From: Rugamonas aquatica
GTDB lineage: Bacteria > Pseudomonadota > Gammaproteobacteria > Burkholderiales > Burkholderiaceae_D
Length of the DNA stretch: 64,000 bases
Direction of reading: 5' to 3'
NCBI RefSeq assembly: GCF_009380215.1
Contig: NZ_WHUG01000005.1
Coordinates: 434,001 to 498,000, forward strand
Shown: positions 40,089 through 49,610 of the stretch, piece by piece
How positions within the stretch are numbered: the stretch's first letter is position 1
How the letters are laid out: each line of letters begins with the position of its first letter
Notes under the pieces: generated by a model
Seen by the model: only the letters and a program-made list of their open reading frames with translations
Told to the model about the DNA's origin: nothing
Databases searched by the model: none
Translations under genes and position numbers: made by a program

Positions 40089-41411
40089 TCAGCTCAGGTT
40101 TTCCAGGCGGATCTTGGTGACGTTGCCGCACACCGTGGCCAAGCCTTCGATCTTGGCGATGGCCGCCAGCACGTTCTTCTCCTGCGTCTGGTGCGTCAGG
40201 AAGATGATATCGGTGCGGGTCTCTCCTTCCGCCGGTTCCTTCTGCATCATGGCGTCGATCGAGATGGTGGCGTCGGCCAGGATGCGGGTCAGGTCGGCCA
40301 GCACGCCCGGCTGGTCGCTGACGTTCATGCGCAGGTAGTAGCTGGTGGTGATCTCCGCCATTGGCAGGATCTCGATATCGGTCATCGCGTTCGGCTGGAA
40401 GGCCAGGTGCGGCACGCGGTGCTCGGCATCGGCGGTGGCCAGGCGGGTGATGTCGACCAGGTCGGCGATCACAGCCGACGCGGTCGGCTCGGAACCTGCG
40501 CCCTTGCCGTAGTACAGGGTGGCGCCGACGGCGTCGCCATGCACCAGCACGGCGTTCATCGCGCCTTCGACGTTGGCGATCAAACGTTTCGATGGGATCA
40601 GCGTCGGATGCACGCGCAGTTCCACGCCTTCCACGCCGTTGACCTTGGCGCGCTTGGCGATGCCCAGCAGCTTGATGCGGTAGCCCAGCTGCTCGGCGTA
40701 GCGGATGTCGATGGCGTTCAGCTTGGAGATGCCCTCGACGTGCGCCTTGTCGAACTGCACCGGAATGCCGAAGGCAATCGCCGACATGATGGTGGCCTTG
40801 TGCGCCGCGTCCACGCCTTCGATGTCGAAGGTGGGGTCGGCTTCAGCGTAGCCCAGTTCCTGCGCCTGCTTGAGCACGGTCGCGAAATCCAGGCCCTTGT
40901 CGCGCATCTCGGACAGGATGAAGTTGGTGGTGCCGTTGATGATGCCGGCCAGCCATTCGATGCGGTTGGCGGTCAGGCCTTCGCGCAGCGCCTTGATGAT
41001 GGGGATGCCGCCGGCCACGGCCGCTTCGAACGCCACCATCACGCCCTTGGCTTGCGCGGCGGCGAAGATCTCATTGCCGTGCACGGCCAGCAGCGCCTTG
41101 TTGGCGGTGACCACGTGCTTGCCGTTGGCGATGGCTTGCAGCACCAGCGCCTTGGCCTGGTCATAGCCGCCGATCAGCTCGACGACGATGTCGATCTCGG
41201 GATCGTTGACGATGTCGAACGGGTCGGCCACCACTTTGACCTTGCCGCCGGTGCGCGTCTTGGCGCGCTCCAGGTTGCGGGCCGAGACCGCCACCACTTC
41301 GATGCCGCGGCCGGCGCGGCGGCGGATTTCTTCCTGGTTACGGGCCAGCACATCGAACGTACCGCCGCCGACATTGCCGACGCCTAACAAACCTATTTTG
41401 ATGGGTTTCAT
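40089..41411 (-). CDS. hom: Homoserine dehydrogenase
   Basis: 440 residues; reduces aspartate semialdehyde to homoserine with NAD(P)H for threonine, methionine and isoleucine synthesis. ATG 41411 begins MKPIKIGLLGVGNVGGGTFD, the Rossmann nucleotide loop. VTANKALLA and the catalytic region GIINGTTNFILSEMRDKGLD, AEADPTFDIEGVDAAHK are intact. A C-terminal ACT domain (YYLRMNVSDQPGVLADLTRI) implies feedback by threonine. alaA lies upstream in the same direction, the usual betaproteobacterial order, but thrC, which commonly follows, is absent; the REP-like element and a convergent gene lie there instead. Confidence 0.96.
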   Translation of the reverse strand: MKPIKIGLLGVGNVGGGTFDVLARNQEEIRRRAGRGIEVVAVSARNLERAKTRTGGKVKVVADPFDIVNDPEIDIVVELIGGYDQAKALVLQAIANGKHVVTANKALLAVHGNEIFAAAQAKGVMVAFEAAVAGGIPIIKALREGLTANRIEWLAGIINGTTNFILSEMRDKGLDFATVLKQAQELGYAEADPTFDIEGVDAAHKATIMSAIAFGIPVQFDKAHVEGISKLNAIDIRYAEQLGYRIKLLGIAKRAKVNGVEGVELRVHPTLIPSKRLIANVEGAMNAVLVHGDAVGATLYYGKGAGSEPTASAVIADLVDITRLATADAEHRVPHLAFQPNAMTDIEILPMAEITTSYYLRMNVSDQPGVLADLTRILADATISIDAMMQKEPAEGETRTDIIFLTHQTQEKNVLAAIAKIEGLATVCGNVTKIRLENLS

Positions 41412-41436
41412 ATAAATCGTTTCTATAGTTTGAACC

Positions 41437-41518
41437 CCGTCATTCCCGCGCAGGCGGGAATCCATAGAACCCGTGTCATTCGGCTCAGTATGGATTCCCG
41501 CTTTCGCGGGAATGACGG
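41437..41518. repeat. Paired inverted palindromic repeats (GTCATTCCCGC type)
   Basis: Two 30-base units (41437-41466 and 41489-41518) are inverted copies separated by 22 bases. Each itself contains an ATTCCCGC...GCGGGAAT palindrome. The units resemble the dispersed dRS3-like ATTCCC-N8-GGGAAT repeats first described in Neisseria and widespread in Betaproteobacteria. The element fills the 112-base gap between the alaA stop and the hom start, so the alaA-hom transcript would carry large hairpins there. Confidence 0.82.
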
Positions 41519-41523
41519 TGCAG

Positions 41524-42756
41524 TTAGAAGCTGGCGCCGTGACGTTTCCGGTAGCCTTCCATGAATTTGGCGATGCGGCCGAAGGCCTCGATCATATCGT
41601 CCGAATTCGGCAGGAACACGACGCGGAAGTGATCCGGCGCGATCCAGTTGAAACCGCTGCCCTGGACGATCAGCACTTTTGTTTCAGCCAGCAGCTCGTA
41701 GGCGAACTGCTGGTCGTCCGCGATCGGGTAGATCTTCGGATCAAGGCGTGGGAACATGTACAGCGCAGCTTTCGGCTTGACGCAGGTTACGCCTGGAATA
41801 TCGGTGAGCAGCTTGTAAGCCAGGTCGCGCTGCTTGAGCAGGCGTCCGCCCGGCCCCACCAGGTCGTGAATCGACTGGTAGCCGCCAAGCGCGGTCTGGA
41901 TCGCAAACTGGCCCGGCGCATTGGCGCACAGGCGCATCGAGGCCAGCATGTTCAGGCCTTCGATATAGTCTTTCGCATGGTTCTTCTCGCCCGACACCAC
42001 CATCCAGCCGGCGCGGTAGCCGCAGGCGCGGTAGTTCTTCGACAGGCCGTTGAAGGTGACGAACAGCACGTCGTCGGCCAGCGAGGCGATGGACACGTGC
42101 TCGGCGCCGTCATACAGCACCTTGTCGTAGATTTCGTCGGCGTAGATGATCAGCTGGTGCTGGCGCGCCAGTTCGATGATCTGCAACAGCAGCTCGACCG
42201 GGTACAGCGCGCCGGTCGGATTGTTCGGGTTGATGACGACGATGGCGCGCGTGTTGGAATTGATCTTGCGGCGCATGTCTTCGATGTCCGGGAACCAGTC
42301 CTGCATCTCGTCGCACACATAGTGCACCGGCGTGCCGCCGGACAGCGACACGGCGGCGGTCCACAGCGGATAGTCGGGCGCCGGCACCAGCACTTCGTCG
42401 CCGGTGTTGAGCAGCGCGTTCATCGACATCACGATCAGCTCGGACGCGCCATTGCCGAGATAGACGTCCTCGATGGTCACGCCGGGAATATTCTTGCCCT
42501 GGGTGTAGTGCACCACGGCCTTGCGCGGCGCGAACATGCCCTTGGAATCGGTGTAGCCCGCCGCGTTGGGCAGGTTGATTTTCATGTCCTGGACGATTTC
42601 ATCCGGCGGATCGAAACCGAACACGGCGAGGTTGCCGATATTCAACTTCGTGATCTTGTGGCCTTCTTCCTCCATTTGCCGGGCTTTTTCCGGCACCGGG
42701 CCGCGGATCTCGTAGCAGACTTCCGCTAATTTGTTCGATTTTTGAATCGGTCGCAA
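41524..42756 (-). CDS. alaA: Glutamate-pyruvate aminotransferase AlaA
   Basis: 410 residues, PLP-dependent class I aminotransferase making alanine from pyruvate and glutamate. The TTG start at 42756, with AGGA seven bases upstream, gives MRPIQKSNKLAEVCYEIRGP, which aligns with the E. coli AlaA N-terminus; the next Met is after conserved residues. PDYPLWTAAVSLSGG, INPNNPTGA, YADEIYDKVLYD and the PLP-lysine segment FNGLSKNYRACGYRAGWM are present. It is cotranscribed with hom across the repeat, and divergent from the Mth938-type gene. Confidence 0.94.
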   Translation of the reverse strand: MRPIQKSNKLAEVCYEIRGPVPEKARQMEEEGHKITKLNIGNLAVFGFDPPDEIVQDMKINLPNAAGYTDSKGMFAPRKAVVHYTQGKNIPGVTIEDVYLGNGASELIVMSMNALLNTGDEVLVPAPDYPLWTAAVSLSGGTPVHYVCDEMQDWFPDIEDMRRKINSNTRAIVVINPNNPTGALYPVELLLQIIELARQHQLIIYADEIYDKVLYDGAEHVSIASLADDVLFVTFNGLSKNYRACGYRAGWMVVSGEKNHAKDYIEGLNMLASMRLCANAPGQFAIQTALGGYQSIHDLVGPGGRLLKQRDLAYKLLTDIPGVTCVKPKAALYMFPRLDPKIYPIADDQQFAYELLAETKVLIVQGSGFNWIAPDHFRVVFLPNSDDMIEAFGRIAKFMEGYRKRHGASF

Positions 42757-42942
42757 AATAAAATCCTGTCTTGGTGAGGCAAACCGCTCAGGACTGCCAA
42801 AATCCCCCCGGCGGCCCGTGCTGCAATGCGAAAAGACCCATTCTGCCGAAAGGCTCCCATTTAATCAACCTTTCAGACTGGAACACCCCGGAAAAACGCT
42901 ACAATGGCGCTTCTTTTGCCGACTAAAACCGCGATTTCTGTC

Positions 42943-43335
42943 ATGAAGCTCCACGCCAGCGATACTCAAAAATACCAGACCGTTACCGGTTACGATGAAA
43001 CCGGGGTCGAAATCAACGCCCAGCGCTATAACTACAGCCTGATCGTGCTGCCGGAAATCCCGCCGCGCGCCTGGGATGCCCCTACCTTCGAATCTATTAC
43101 CGCAGAGCACTTCGTCACCATCGGCGATGACAACCCGGACGTCGTCATCCTCGGCACCGGCGCCAGGCAGCGCTTCATCCATCCACGCCTGACCGCCGCG
43201 CTGACCATGCGCCGCATCGGCGTCGAATGCATGGACAGCCAGGCCGCCTGCCGCACCTACAACATCCTGATGGGCGAAGGCCGCAAGGTCACGCTCGCTC
43301 TGATCATCGACCACACCGAGGGCAAACCAGCCTGA
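42943..43335 (+). CDS. Mth938-domain (DUF498/NDUFAF3-like) protein
   Basis: 130 residues from ATG 42943 (MKLHASDTQKYQTVTGYDET), the family's usual beginning; an earlier in-frame ATG at 42904 would add 13 residues with no conservation expected. The motif VVILGTGARQRFIHPRL and RIGVECMDSQAACRTYNILM, GRKVTLALI are diagnostic of Mth938-like proteins. Related proteins in alphaproteobacteria and mitochondria assist complex I assembly; the bacterial role here is unknown. Its stop overlaps the arnT start as TGATG, tying it to the arn operon. Confidence 0.88.
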   Translation: MKLHASDTQKYQTVTGYDETGVEINAQRYNYSLIVLPEIPPRAWDAPTFESITAEHFVTIGDDNPDVVILGTGARQRFIHPRLTAALTMRRIGVECMDSQAACRTYNILMGEGRKVTLALIIDHTEGKPA

Positions 43336-44996
43336 TGAACGACCTGTACAACTCCAAGAAAATCGTCTGGTCGCTGCTGGCCGCGTTCATCATCGTCTGG
43401 CTGTACGTGCTGGGCGTGCGCACGCTGGTGCCGCCCGACGAGGGCCGCTACGCCGAAATGGCGCGTGAAATGTTCGTCAACGGCGACTGGATCACCACGC
43501 GCCTGAACGGCATCAAGTATTTTGAAAAGCCGCCGCTGCAAACCTGGATGAACGCGGCTTCGTTTGCCGTGTTCGGCCTGGGCGAGTGGCAGGCCCGCCT
43601 GTGGACCGGCCTGTGCGGCCTGGGCGGCGTGATCCTGACCGGCTACGCGGGCAACCGCGTGTTCGGCGCGCGCGCCGGCTTCTACGCCGCGCTGGCGCTC
43701 GGTTCCAGCCTGTTCTGGGTGGCTTCCGGCCAGATCGATTCGCTGGACATGAGCCTGTCCGGCATGATGACCATCGTGCTGTGCGCGGTGCTGGTCGCCC
43801 AGCGCGACGGCGCCTCCGATAGCGAACGCCGCAACTGGATGCTGCTGTGCTGGGCAGGCATGGCGCTGGCGGTGCTGGCCAAGGGCCTGATCGGCCTGGT
43901 GCTGCCGGGCGCGGTGCTGGTGCTGTACTCGGCGTTGTCGGGTGACATCGCCATCTGGAAGCGCCTGCACCTGGGCAAGGGCCTGCTGCTGTTCTTCGCC
44001 GTCGCCACGCCGTGGTTCGTGCTGGTGGCGCTGCGCAATCCCGAGCAGCCGCACTTCTTCTTCGTGCACGAACATTGGGAACGCTTCTTCCTCAAGACCC
44101 ACCACCGCGAAGGCCCGTGGTACTACTTCTTCGTGATGCTGATCCCCGGCATCATGCCGTGGCTGGGCCTGCTGCCGCAGGCGCTGTGGGGCGCCGTGCG
44201 CCGCGACCGCGCCGGCGTGTTCCAGCCCAAGCTGCTGCTGCTGATCTGGGCCGTGTTCATTTTCTTCTTCTTCAGCTACTCCAGCTCCAAGCTGCCCGGC
44301 TACATCCTGCCGGTGTTCCCGGCGCTGGCCCTGCTGATCGCGGTCAACCTGGAAAACGCCTCGCGCCGCAGCCGCATGATCGCCGCCGGCCTGCTGGTGC
44401 TGATCGGCGTGGGCGGCGTGGCCGCCGTGCCGCAGATGGTGCACATGGCCGTGCGCCATCACGAGGAAACCGCGCTGCTGGAAGCCTATCAGCCGTGGGT
44501 GCTGATGGCCGGCATCGTCGCCGCGGCCGGCGGCGCGCTGGCGCTGCTACATGCGCGCCACCTGCGCCGCGACCTGACAGTGCTCACCATGGCCGTGGCC
44601 GGCTTCATCGCGACCCAGCTGATACTGACCGGTTTCGAGCCGTATGGCAAAATGCGCGCCGGCAAAGCGGTGGCGATGAAAACGCTGCCCGAGCTCAAGC
44701 CCGATACCAAGATCTACTCGGTCGACACCTACGAGCAGTCGATGACCTTCTACCTGCAGCGCACCGTGGTGCTGGTCGACTACTGGGATGAGTTCACCTT
44801 CGGCCTGCGCCAGCAGCCGGAGCTGTCCATCCCGACGGTCGAGCAGTTCGTGGTGCTGTGGAACCAGCACACCGCGCAAGGCGTCAAGGCGCTGGCCATC
44901 CTCAGCCCGGAGAAGTATGCCGAGCTCAAGGAAGACGGCCTGACCATGCGCGTGGTGGCCGAAGATACGCGCCGCGTCGTGGTGGCCAACCTGTAG
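43335..44996 (+). CDS. arnT: ArnT-like lipid A 4-amino-4-deoxy-L-arabinose transferase (GT83/GT39 family)
   Basis: 553 residues, polytopic glycosyltransferase of the GT-C fold with about 12 helices. The catalytic loop after helix 1 reads GVRTLVPPDEGRYAEMAREM, followed by GDWITTRLNGIKYFEKPPLQ, the ArnT/PMT signature. It moves L-Ara4N from undecaprenyl phosphate to lipid A on the periplasmic face, lowering negative charge and polymyxin binding. It is the first arn gene of a seven-gene run on the same strand. Assignment rests on motif plus operon. Confidence 0.93.
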   Translation: MNDLYNSKKIVWSLLAAFIIVWLYVLGVRTLVPPDEGRYAEMAREMFVNGDWITTRLNGIKYFEKPPLQTWMNAASFAVFGLGEWQARLWTGLCGLGGVILTGYAGNRVFGARAGFYAALALGSSLFWVASGQIDSLDMSLSGMMTIVLCAVLVAQRDGASDSERRNWMLLCWAGMALAVLAKGLIGLVLPGAVLVLYSALSGDIAIWKRLHLGKGLLLFFAVATPWFVLVALRNPEQPHFFFVHEHWERFFLKTHHREGPWYYFFVMLIPGIMPWLGLLPQALWGAVRRDRAGVFQPKLLLLIWAVFIFFFFSYSSSKLPGYILPVFPALALLIAVNLENASRRSRMIAAGLLVLIGVGGVAAVPQMVHMAVRHHEETALLEAYQPWVLMAGIVAAAGGALALLHARHLRRDLTVLTMAVAGFIATQLILTGFEPYGKMRAGKAVAMKTLPELKPDTKIYSVDTYEQSMTFYLQRTVVLVDYWDEFTFGLRQQPELSIPTVEQFVVLWNQHTAQGVKALAILSPEKYAELKEDGLTMRVVAEDTRRVVVANL

Positions 44997-45023
44997 TTTA
45001 TAAAAATCTTATAAATAATATTA

Positions 45024-45395
45024 ATGAATATTGCAACTTTCAGCTTTATCGTCTTCGGCGTGCTGCTCAACGCGGTGGCCCAGCTGCTGCTCAAGGCCGG
45101 CACCAAGAACATCGGCGAGATCCACCTGACGCTGAGCAACCTGTTCTCGGTCGGCCTCAAGGTGGCGAGCCAGCTGCCCATCATCGGCGGCCTGACCTGC
45201 TACGTGCTGTCGGTGGTGCTGTGGATCATCGCGCTGTCGCGGGTGGACGTGTCGATCGCCTATCCGATGCTGTCGCTGGGCTATGTGGTGACGGCCATCG
45301 GCGCCTGGTACCTGTTCGGCGAAGCGCTGACGGTGCAGCGCCTGGTCGCCATCGGCATCATCCTGGTGGGCGTTGCCTTGCTGGCGCGTACCTGA
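45024..45395 (+). CDS. arnE: ArnE-like SMR-type flippase subunit
   Basis: 123 residues, four helices, EamA/SMR fold (VLLNAVAQLLLKAGTKNIGE; SRVDVSIAYPMLSLGYVV; GEALTVQRLVAIGIILVG). In enterobacteria ArnE and ArnF form a heterodimer that flips undecaprenyl-phosphate-L-Ara4N. Here only one such gene is present, so a homodimer or a distant second subunit is expected. It sits between arnT and arnB with short gaps. Confidence 0.85.
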   Translation: MNIATFSFIVFGVLLNAVAQLLLKAGTKNIGEIHLTLSNLFSVGLKVASQLPIIGGLTCYVLSVVLWIIALSRVDVSIAYPMLSLGYVVTAIGAWYLFGEALTVQRLVAIGIILVGVALLART

Positions 45396-45448
45396 CGAAC
45401 AATTTAGAATGCGGCCATAAGCCAAAAACAACGAGAGCGAACTACCCA

Positions 45449-46588
45449 ATGACCTCCGCCTTACCCTTCTTGCCTTTTTCGAAACCAACGATCGATGAGG
45501 CAACCATCGCCGCCGTCAGCGACGTGCTGCGTTCCGGCTGGATCACCAGCGGCCCGAAAGTGGCCGCCTTCGAAGCCCAGATGTCCGAGTATTTCGGCGG
45601 CCGCCCCGTGCGCACCTTCAATTCCGGCACCTGCACGATGGAAATCGCGCTGCGCATCGCCGGCATCGGCGCCGGCGACGAAGTCATCACCACGTCGATC
45701 TCGTGGGTCGCCACGGCCAACGTCATCATCGAAGTGGGCGCCACGCCGGTGTTCGCCGACATCGACCCGGTCACCCGCAATATCGACCTCGACAAAGTGG
45801 AAGCCGCGATCACCCCGCGCACCAAGGCCATCATTCCGGTCTACCTGTCCGGCCTGCCCGTCGACATGGATCGCCTGTACGCCATCGCCAAAAAGCACAA
45901 TCTGCGCGTGATCGAGGACGCGGCCCAGGCCTTCGGCTCCGAGTGGAACGGCAAGCGCATCGGCTCGTTCGGCGATTTCGTCTCGTTCAGCTTCCAGGCC
46001 AACAAGAACATCACCACCGGTGAAGGCGGCGCGCTGGTGCTGAACAATCTCGAAGAAGCCAAGCTTGCCGAGAAGTACCGCCTGCAAGGCGTGACCCGCA
46101 GCGGCGTCGACGGCATCGATGTCGACGTCCTGGGCGGCAAGTACAATATGAGCGACATCATGGCCGCCATCGGCCTGGGCCAGTTCGCCAATATCGCCAA
46201 CATCACCGCGCACCGCCGCAACCTGGCGCGCCATTACTACCAGGCTTTCGGCCCGGATTTCGAAGCCCAGTCCGGCGCCCAGCTGCCGCTGCAAGCCTTC
46301 GAGACCAGCAATTACCACCTGTTCCAGATCGTGCTGCCCGATAACGGCCCGACCACGCGCGCCGACTTCATGCGCGCCATGCAGGAGCGCTACAACATCG
46401 GCACCGGTTATCACTACGCACCGATCCACCTGTTCACCATGTACCGCGAACGCGGCTTCAAGGAGGGCATGTTCCCGGTCTCGGAAAAAATCGGCCGCCT
46501 GACGGTCACCCTGCCGATGTTCTATGCCATGACCACGGCCGATGTCGACCGTGCCGTCGCAGCCGTGAAAGCGATTTTGATCAAATGA
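45449..46588 (+). CDS. arnB: UDP-L-Ara4O C-4 aminotransferase ArnB
   Basis: 379 residues, PLP enzyme of the DegT/DnrJ/EryC1/StrS family. It aminates UDP-4-keto-arabinose with glutamate. ATG 45449 gives MTSALPFLPFSKPTIDEATI. Substrate and cofactor motifs: RSGWITSGPKVAAFEAQMSE, FNSGTCTMEIALRIAG, VIEDAAQAFGSEWNGKRIG, and the Schiff-base Lys186 in FSFQANKNITTGEGG. The next gene starts within its stop codon (ATGA), so translation of arnC is coupled. Confidence 0.94.
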   Translation: MTSALPFLPFSKPTIDEATIAAVSDVLRSGWITSGPKVAAFEAQMSEYFGGRPVRTFNSGTCTMEIALRIAGIGAGDEVITTSISWVATANVIIEVGATPVFADIDPVTRNIDLDKVEAAITPRTKAIIPVYLSGLPVDMDRLYAIAKKHNLRVIEDAAQAFGSEWNGKRIGSFGDFVSFSFQANKNITTGEGGALVLNNLEEAKLAEKYRLQGVTRSGVDGIDVDVLGGKYNMSDIMAAIGLGQFANIANITAHRRNLARHYYQAFGPDFEAQSGAQLPLQAFETSNYHLFQIVLPDNGPTTRADFMRAMQERYNIGTGYHYAPIHLFTMYRERGFKEGMFPVSEKIGRLTVTLPMFYAMTTADVDRAVAAVKAILIK

Positions 46589-47595
46589 GCGTGTCGTTGA
46601 TGAAACCTGAAATTACCGTCGTTATCCCGATCTACAACGAACAGGCCGGCCTGCAAGCGCTGTTCGACCGCCTCTACCCGGCGCTCGACAAGCTGGGCAC
46701 GACCTACGAGATCGTGTTCGTCAACGACGGCAGCCGCGACAACTCGGTCTCCATGCTGGCCGAGCAGTTCCGCGCCCGTCCCGACGTCACCCGCGTGGTG
46801 CTGTTCAACGGTAACTACGGCCAGCACATGGCCATCCTGGCGGGCTTCGAAGCCTCGCGCGGCGACATCATGATTACGCTGGACGCCGACCTGCAAAACC
46901 CGCCCGAGGAAATCGGCAACCTGGTCGCCAAGATCCGCGAAGGCTACGACTACGTCGGCTCGATCCGCCGCAAGCGCCAGGATTCGGCGTGGCGCACCTA
47001 CGCGTCCAAGGCCATGAACCACCTGCGCGAGCGCATCACCAACATCAAGATCACCGACCAGGGCAATATGCTGCGCGCCTACGGCCGCAATGTGATCGAC
47101 CTGGTCAACCAGTGCGGCGAGGTCAACACCTTCGTGCCAGCGCTGGCCTACCGCTTCGCCCGCAAGCCGACCGAGATCATCGTCGAGCACGAGGAACGCG
47201 CGGCCGGCGAATCGAAGTACTCCTTGTACAGCCTGATCCGCCTGAATTTCGACCTGGTCACCGGCTTCTCGCTGGTGCCGCTGCAGTTCTTCTCGATGTT
47301 CGGCATCCTGCTGTCGCTGGCCTCCGGCCTGCTGGTGTTTGTGCTGCTGATACGCCGCCTGTTCCTGGGCGCGGAAGCCGAGGGTCTGTTCACGCTGTTC
47401 GCGATTGCCTTCTTCTTCATGGGAACGATCCTGTTCGGCATCGGCCTGTTGGGCGAATACGTCGGCCGCATCTTCCAGCAAGTGCGCGCGCGCCCTCGCT
47501 ACGTGGTACAAACGATACTGGAACAAAAACCCGGCCAGTCGCTCGACGTGCCGGCCGGTGTGGAAAAACGTACCGTAGGCCGAGGCCATGACTGA
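46585..47595 (+). CDS. arnC: Undecaprenyl-phosphate 4-deoxy-4-formamido-L-arabinose transferase ArnC
   Basis: 336 residues. GT2 domain (TVVIPIYNEQAGLQALFDRL; EIVFVNDGSRDNSVSMLAEQ; ITLDADLQNPPEEIGNLVAK) with the metal-binding DAD, and two C-terminal helices (MFGILLSLASGLLVFVLLIR; FFFMGTILFGIGLLGEYVGR). It transfers the formylated sugar from UDP to undecaprenyl phosphate at the inner membrane. It overlaps arnB by 4 bases and the next gene by 8. Confidence 0.94.
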   Translation: MSVSLMKPEITVVIPIYNEQAGLQALFDRLYPALDKLGTTYEIVFVNDGSRDNSVSMLAEQFRARPDVTRVVLFNGNYGQHMAILAGFEASRGDIMITLDADLQNPPEEIGNLVAKIREGYDYVGSIRRKRQDSAWRTYASKAMNHLRERITNIKITDQGNMLRAYGRNVIDLVNQCGEVNTFVPALAYRFARKPTEIIVEHEERAAGESKYSLYSLIRLNFDLVTGFSLVPLQFFSMFGILLSLASGLLVFVLLIRRLFLGAEAEGLFTLFAIAFFFMGTILFGIGLLGEYVGRIFQQVRARPRYVVQTILEQKPGQSLDVPAGVEKRTVGRGHD

Positions 47596-48532
47596 TTTCG
47601 ATAAACCGCAACGCGCCGTCGTCTTCGGCTACCACAACGTCGGCGTACGCTGCCTGAAGGTGCTGCTGGCCGGCGGCGTCGATGTCGCGCTGGTGGTCAC
47701 GCACGAGGACAGCGACAACGAAAACATCTGGTTCGAATCGGTGATTTCGCTGTGCCAGGCCGAGGGCATCCCCTACATCACGCCGGCCGACGCCAAATCG
47801 CCCGAGCTGCTGGAACAGGTCAAGGCGGCCAAGCCGGACCTGATGTTCAGCTTCTACTACCGCAACATGCTGCCGGCCGAGCTGCTGGCGGTGGCGCCCG
47901 CGTTCAATATGCACGGCTCGCTGCTGCCGGAATTCCGCGGCCGCGCGCCGGTCAACTGGGCGGTGCTCAACGGCGCCACCGTCACCGGCGCCTCGCTGCA
48001 CGAGATGACCGTCAAGCCCGACGCCGGCGCCATCGTCTCGCAGATGGAAGTGCCCATCCTGCCGGACGACACCGCGCACGAAGTGTTCGGCAAAGTCACC
48101 GTGGCGGCCGAGCAGGCGCTGTGGCGCGTGCTGCCGTCGCTGCTGGACGGCACGGCGCCGCGCATCAAGAACGACCTGAGCAAGGGCGGCTACTTCGGCG
48201 GCCGCAAGCCCGAGGATGGCCGCATCAACTGGCTGATGCCGGCGCAGGATGTGTACAACCTGCACCGCGCCGTGGCGCCGCCCTACCCGGGCGCCTTCAC
48301 CGATATCGGCGGTGTACGCTATGTGCTGCAACGGGCCCGTTTGTCTGGCAATTTCGGCAATGTTGTATCGCTAAGTTTGCCACCGGGCTTGACAGTAGTG
48401 GATAATTGCATCTTTGGCGTGTGCGGCGATGGCCGCATGCTGACGATTTCCGCCTTGACGGCCGACGGGGAACCCGTAACGGCTGAGCAGTTGCAATCCC
48501 GCCTGGCGGAGCTGTCCGCTGGCGGACAATGA
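47588..48532 (+). CDS. arnA: ArnA formyltransferase as a separate gene
   Basis: 314 residues, corresponding to the N-terminal half of enterobacterial ArnA. It N-formylates UDP-L-Ara4N using 10-formyl-tetrahydrofolate. The catalytic Asn107, His109 and Asp145 lie in FNMHGSLLPEFRGRAPVNWA and TVKPDAGAIV. A C-terminal formyl_trans_C domain follows (RINWLMPAQDVYNLHRAVAP). The second half of ArnA is the next gene, 22 bases on; this is a true split with separate start and ribosome site, not a frameshift, since both chains are complete. Confidence 0.93.
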   Translation: MTDFDKPQRAVVFGYHNVGVRCLKVLLAGGVDVALVVTHEDSDNENIWFESVISLCQAEGIPYITPADAKSPELLEQVKAAKPDLMFSFYYRNMLPAELLAVAPAFNMHGSLLPEFRGRAPVNWAVLNGATVTGASLHEMTVKPDAGAIVSQMEVPILPDDTAHEVFGKVTVAAEQALWRVLPSLLDGTAPRIKNDLSKGGYFGGRKPEDGRINWLMPAQDVYNLHRAVAPPYPGAFTDIGGVRYVLQRARLSGNFGNVVSLSLPPGLTVVDNCIFGVCGDGRMLTISALTADGEPVTAEQLQSRLAELSAGGQ

Positions 48533-48554
48533 ACATTACCTGGGTAACTATCAA

Positions 48555-49607
48555 ATGAAAAAAGTCCTCATCCTCGGCGTCAACGGCTTCATCGGCCATC
48601 ACCTGTCGAAGCGCATCCTGGAAACGACCGACTGGCATGTCTACGGCATGGACATGAGCACCGACCGCATCACCGACGTGCTGGAGAACGAGGCCTACAA
48701 GTCGCGCATGCACTTCTTCGAAGGCGACATCACGATCAACAAGGAATGGGTCGAGTACCACGTCAAGAAATGCGACGTGATCCTGCCGCTGGTCGCCATC
48801 GCGACGCCATCGACCTACGTGAAGGCGCCGCTGCGCGTGTTCGAACTGGACTTCGAGGCCAACCTGCCTATCGTCCGCTCGGCCGCCAAGTACGGCAAGC
48901 ACCTGGTGTTCCCGTCTACCTCGGAAGTGTATGGCATGTGCCACGACGACGAGTTCGATCCTGAAAACTCGGAACTGGTCTGCGGCCCGATCAACAAGCC
49001 GCGCTGGATCTACTCCAACGCCAAGCAGCTGATGGACCGCGTGATCTGGGGCTACGGCATGGAAGGCCTGAACTTCACGCTGTTCCGTCCGTTCAACTGG
49101 ATCGGCGCCGGCCTGGATTCTATCCACACGCCGAAAGAAGGCTCGTCGCGCGTGGTGACGCAGTTCTTCGGCCACATCGTCCGCGGCGAGAACATCTCGC
49201 TGGTCGACGGCGGCGCGCAGAAACGCGCGTTCACCGACATCGACGACGGCATCGACGCGCTGATGAAAATCATCGCCAACAAGGACGGCGCTGCTTCGGG
49301 CAAGATCTACAACATCGGCAACCCGGTCAACAACTACTCGATCCGCGACCTGGCCGGCATGATGCTGAAGCTGGCCGAGGAATATCCTGAGTACGCCACC
49401 GGCGCCAAGCAGGTCAAGATCGTTGAAACCACCTCGGGCGCCTACTACGGCACCGGCTACCAGGACGTGCAGAACCGCGTGCCTAAGATCACCAACACCT
49501 GCGAAGAGCTGGGCTGGAAGCCGACCACCTCGATGGCCGACGCGCTGAAGAAAATCTTCGACGCCTACCGCGGCCAGGTGGCCGAAGCACAAAAACTGAT
49601 GGACTAA
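48555..49607 (+). CDS. arnA: ArnA UDP-glucuronate decarboxylase/dehydrogenase as a separate gene
   Basis: 350 residues, short-chain dehydrogenase fold matching the C-terminal half of ArnA. It oxidises and decarboxylates UDP-glucuronate to UDP-4-keto-arabinose. NAD loop GVNGFIGHHL; catalytic Ser121-Thr122 in LVFPSTSEVYGM, Tyr153 and Lys157 in RWIYSNAKQLMDR; substrate loops FRPFNWIGAGLDSIHTPKEG and KRAFTDIDDGIDAL. It lies 22 bases after the formyltransferase gene and 3 bases before arnD. Confidence 0.95.
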   Translation: MKKVLILGVNGFIGHHLSKRILETTDWHVYGMDMSTDRITDVLENEAYKSRMHFFEGDITINKEWVEYHVKKCDVILPLVAIATPSTYVKAPLRVFELDFEANLPIVRSAAKYGKHLVFPSTSEVYGMCHDDEFDPENSELVCGPINKPRWIYSNAKQLMDRVIWGYGMEGLNFTLFRPFNWIGAGLDSIHTPKEGSSRVVTQFFGHIVRGENISLVDGGAQKRAFTDIDDGIDALMKIIANKDGAASGKIYNIGNPVNNYSIRDLAGMMLKLAEEYPEYATGAKQVKIVETTSGAYYGTGYQDVQNRVPKITNTCEELGWKPTTSMADALKKIFDAYRGQVAEAQKLMD

Positions 49608-49610
49608 GAT

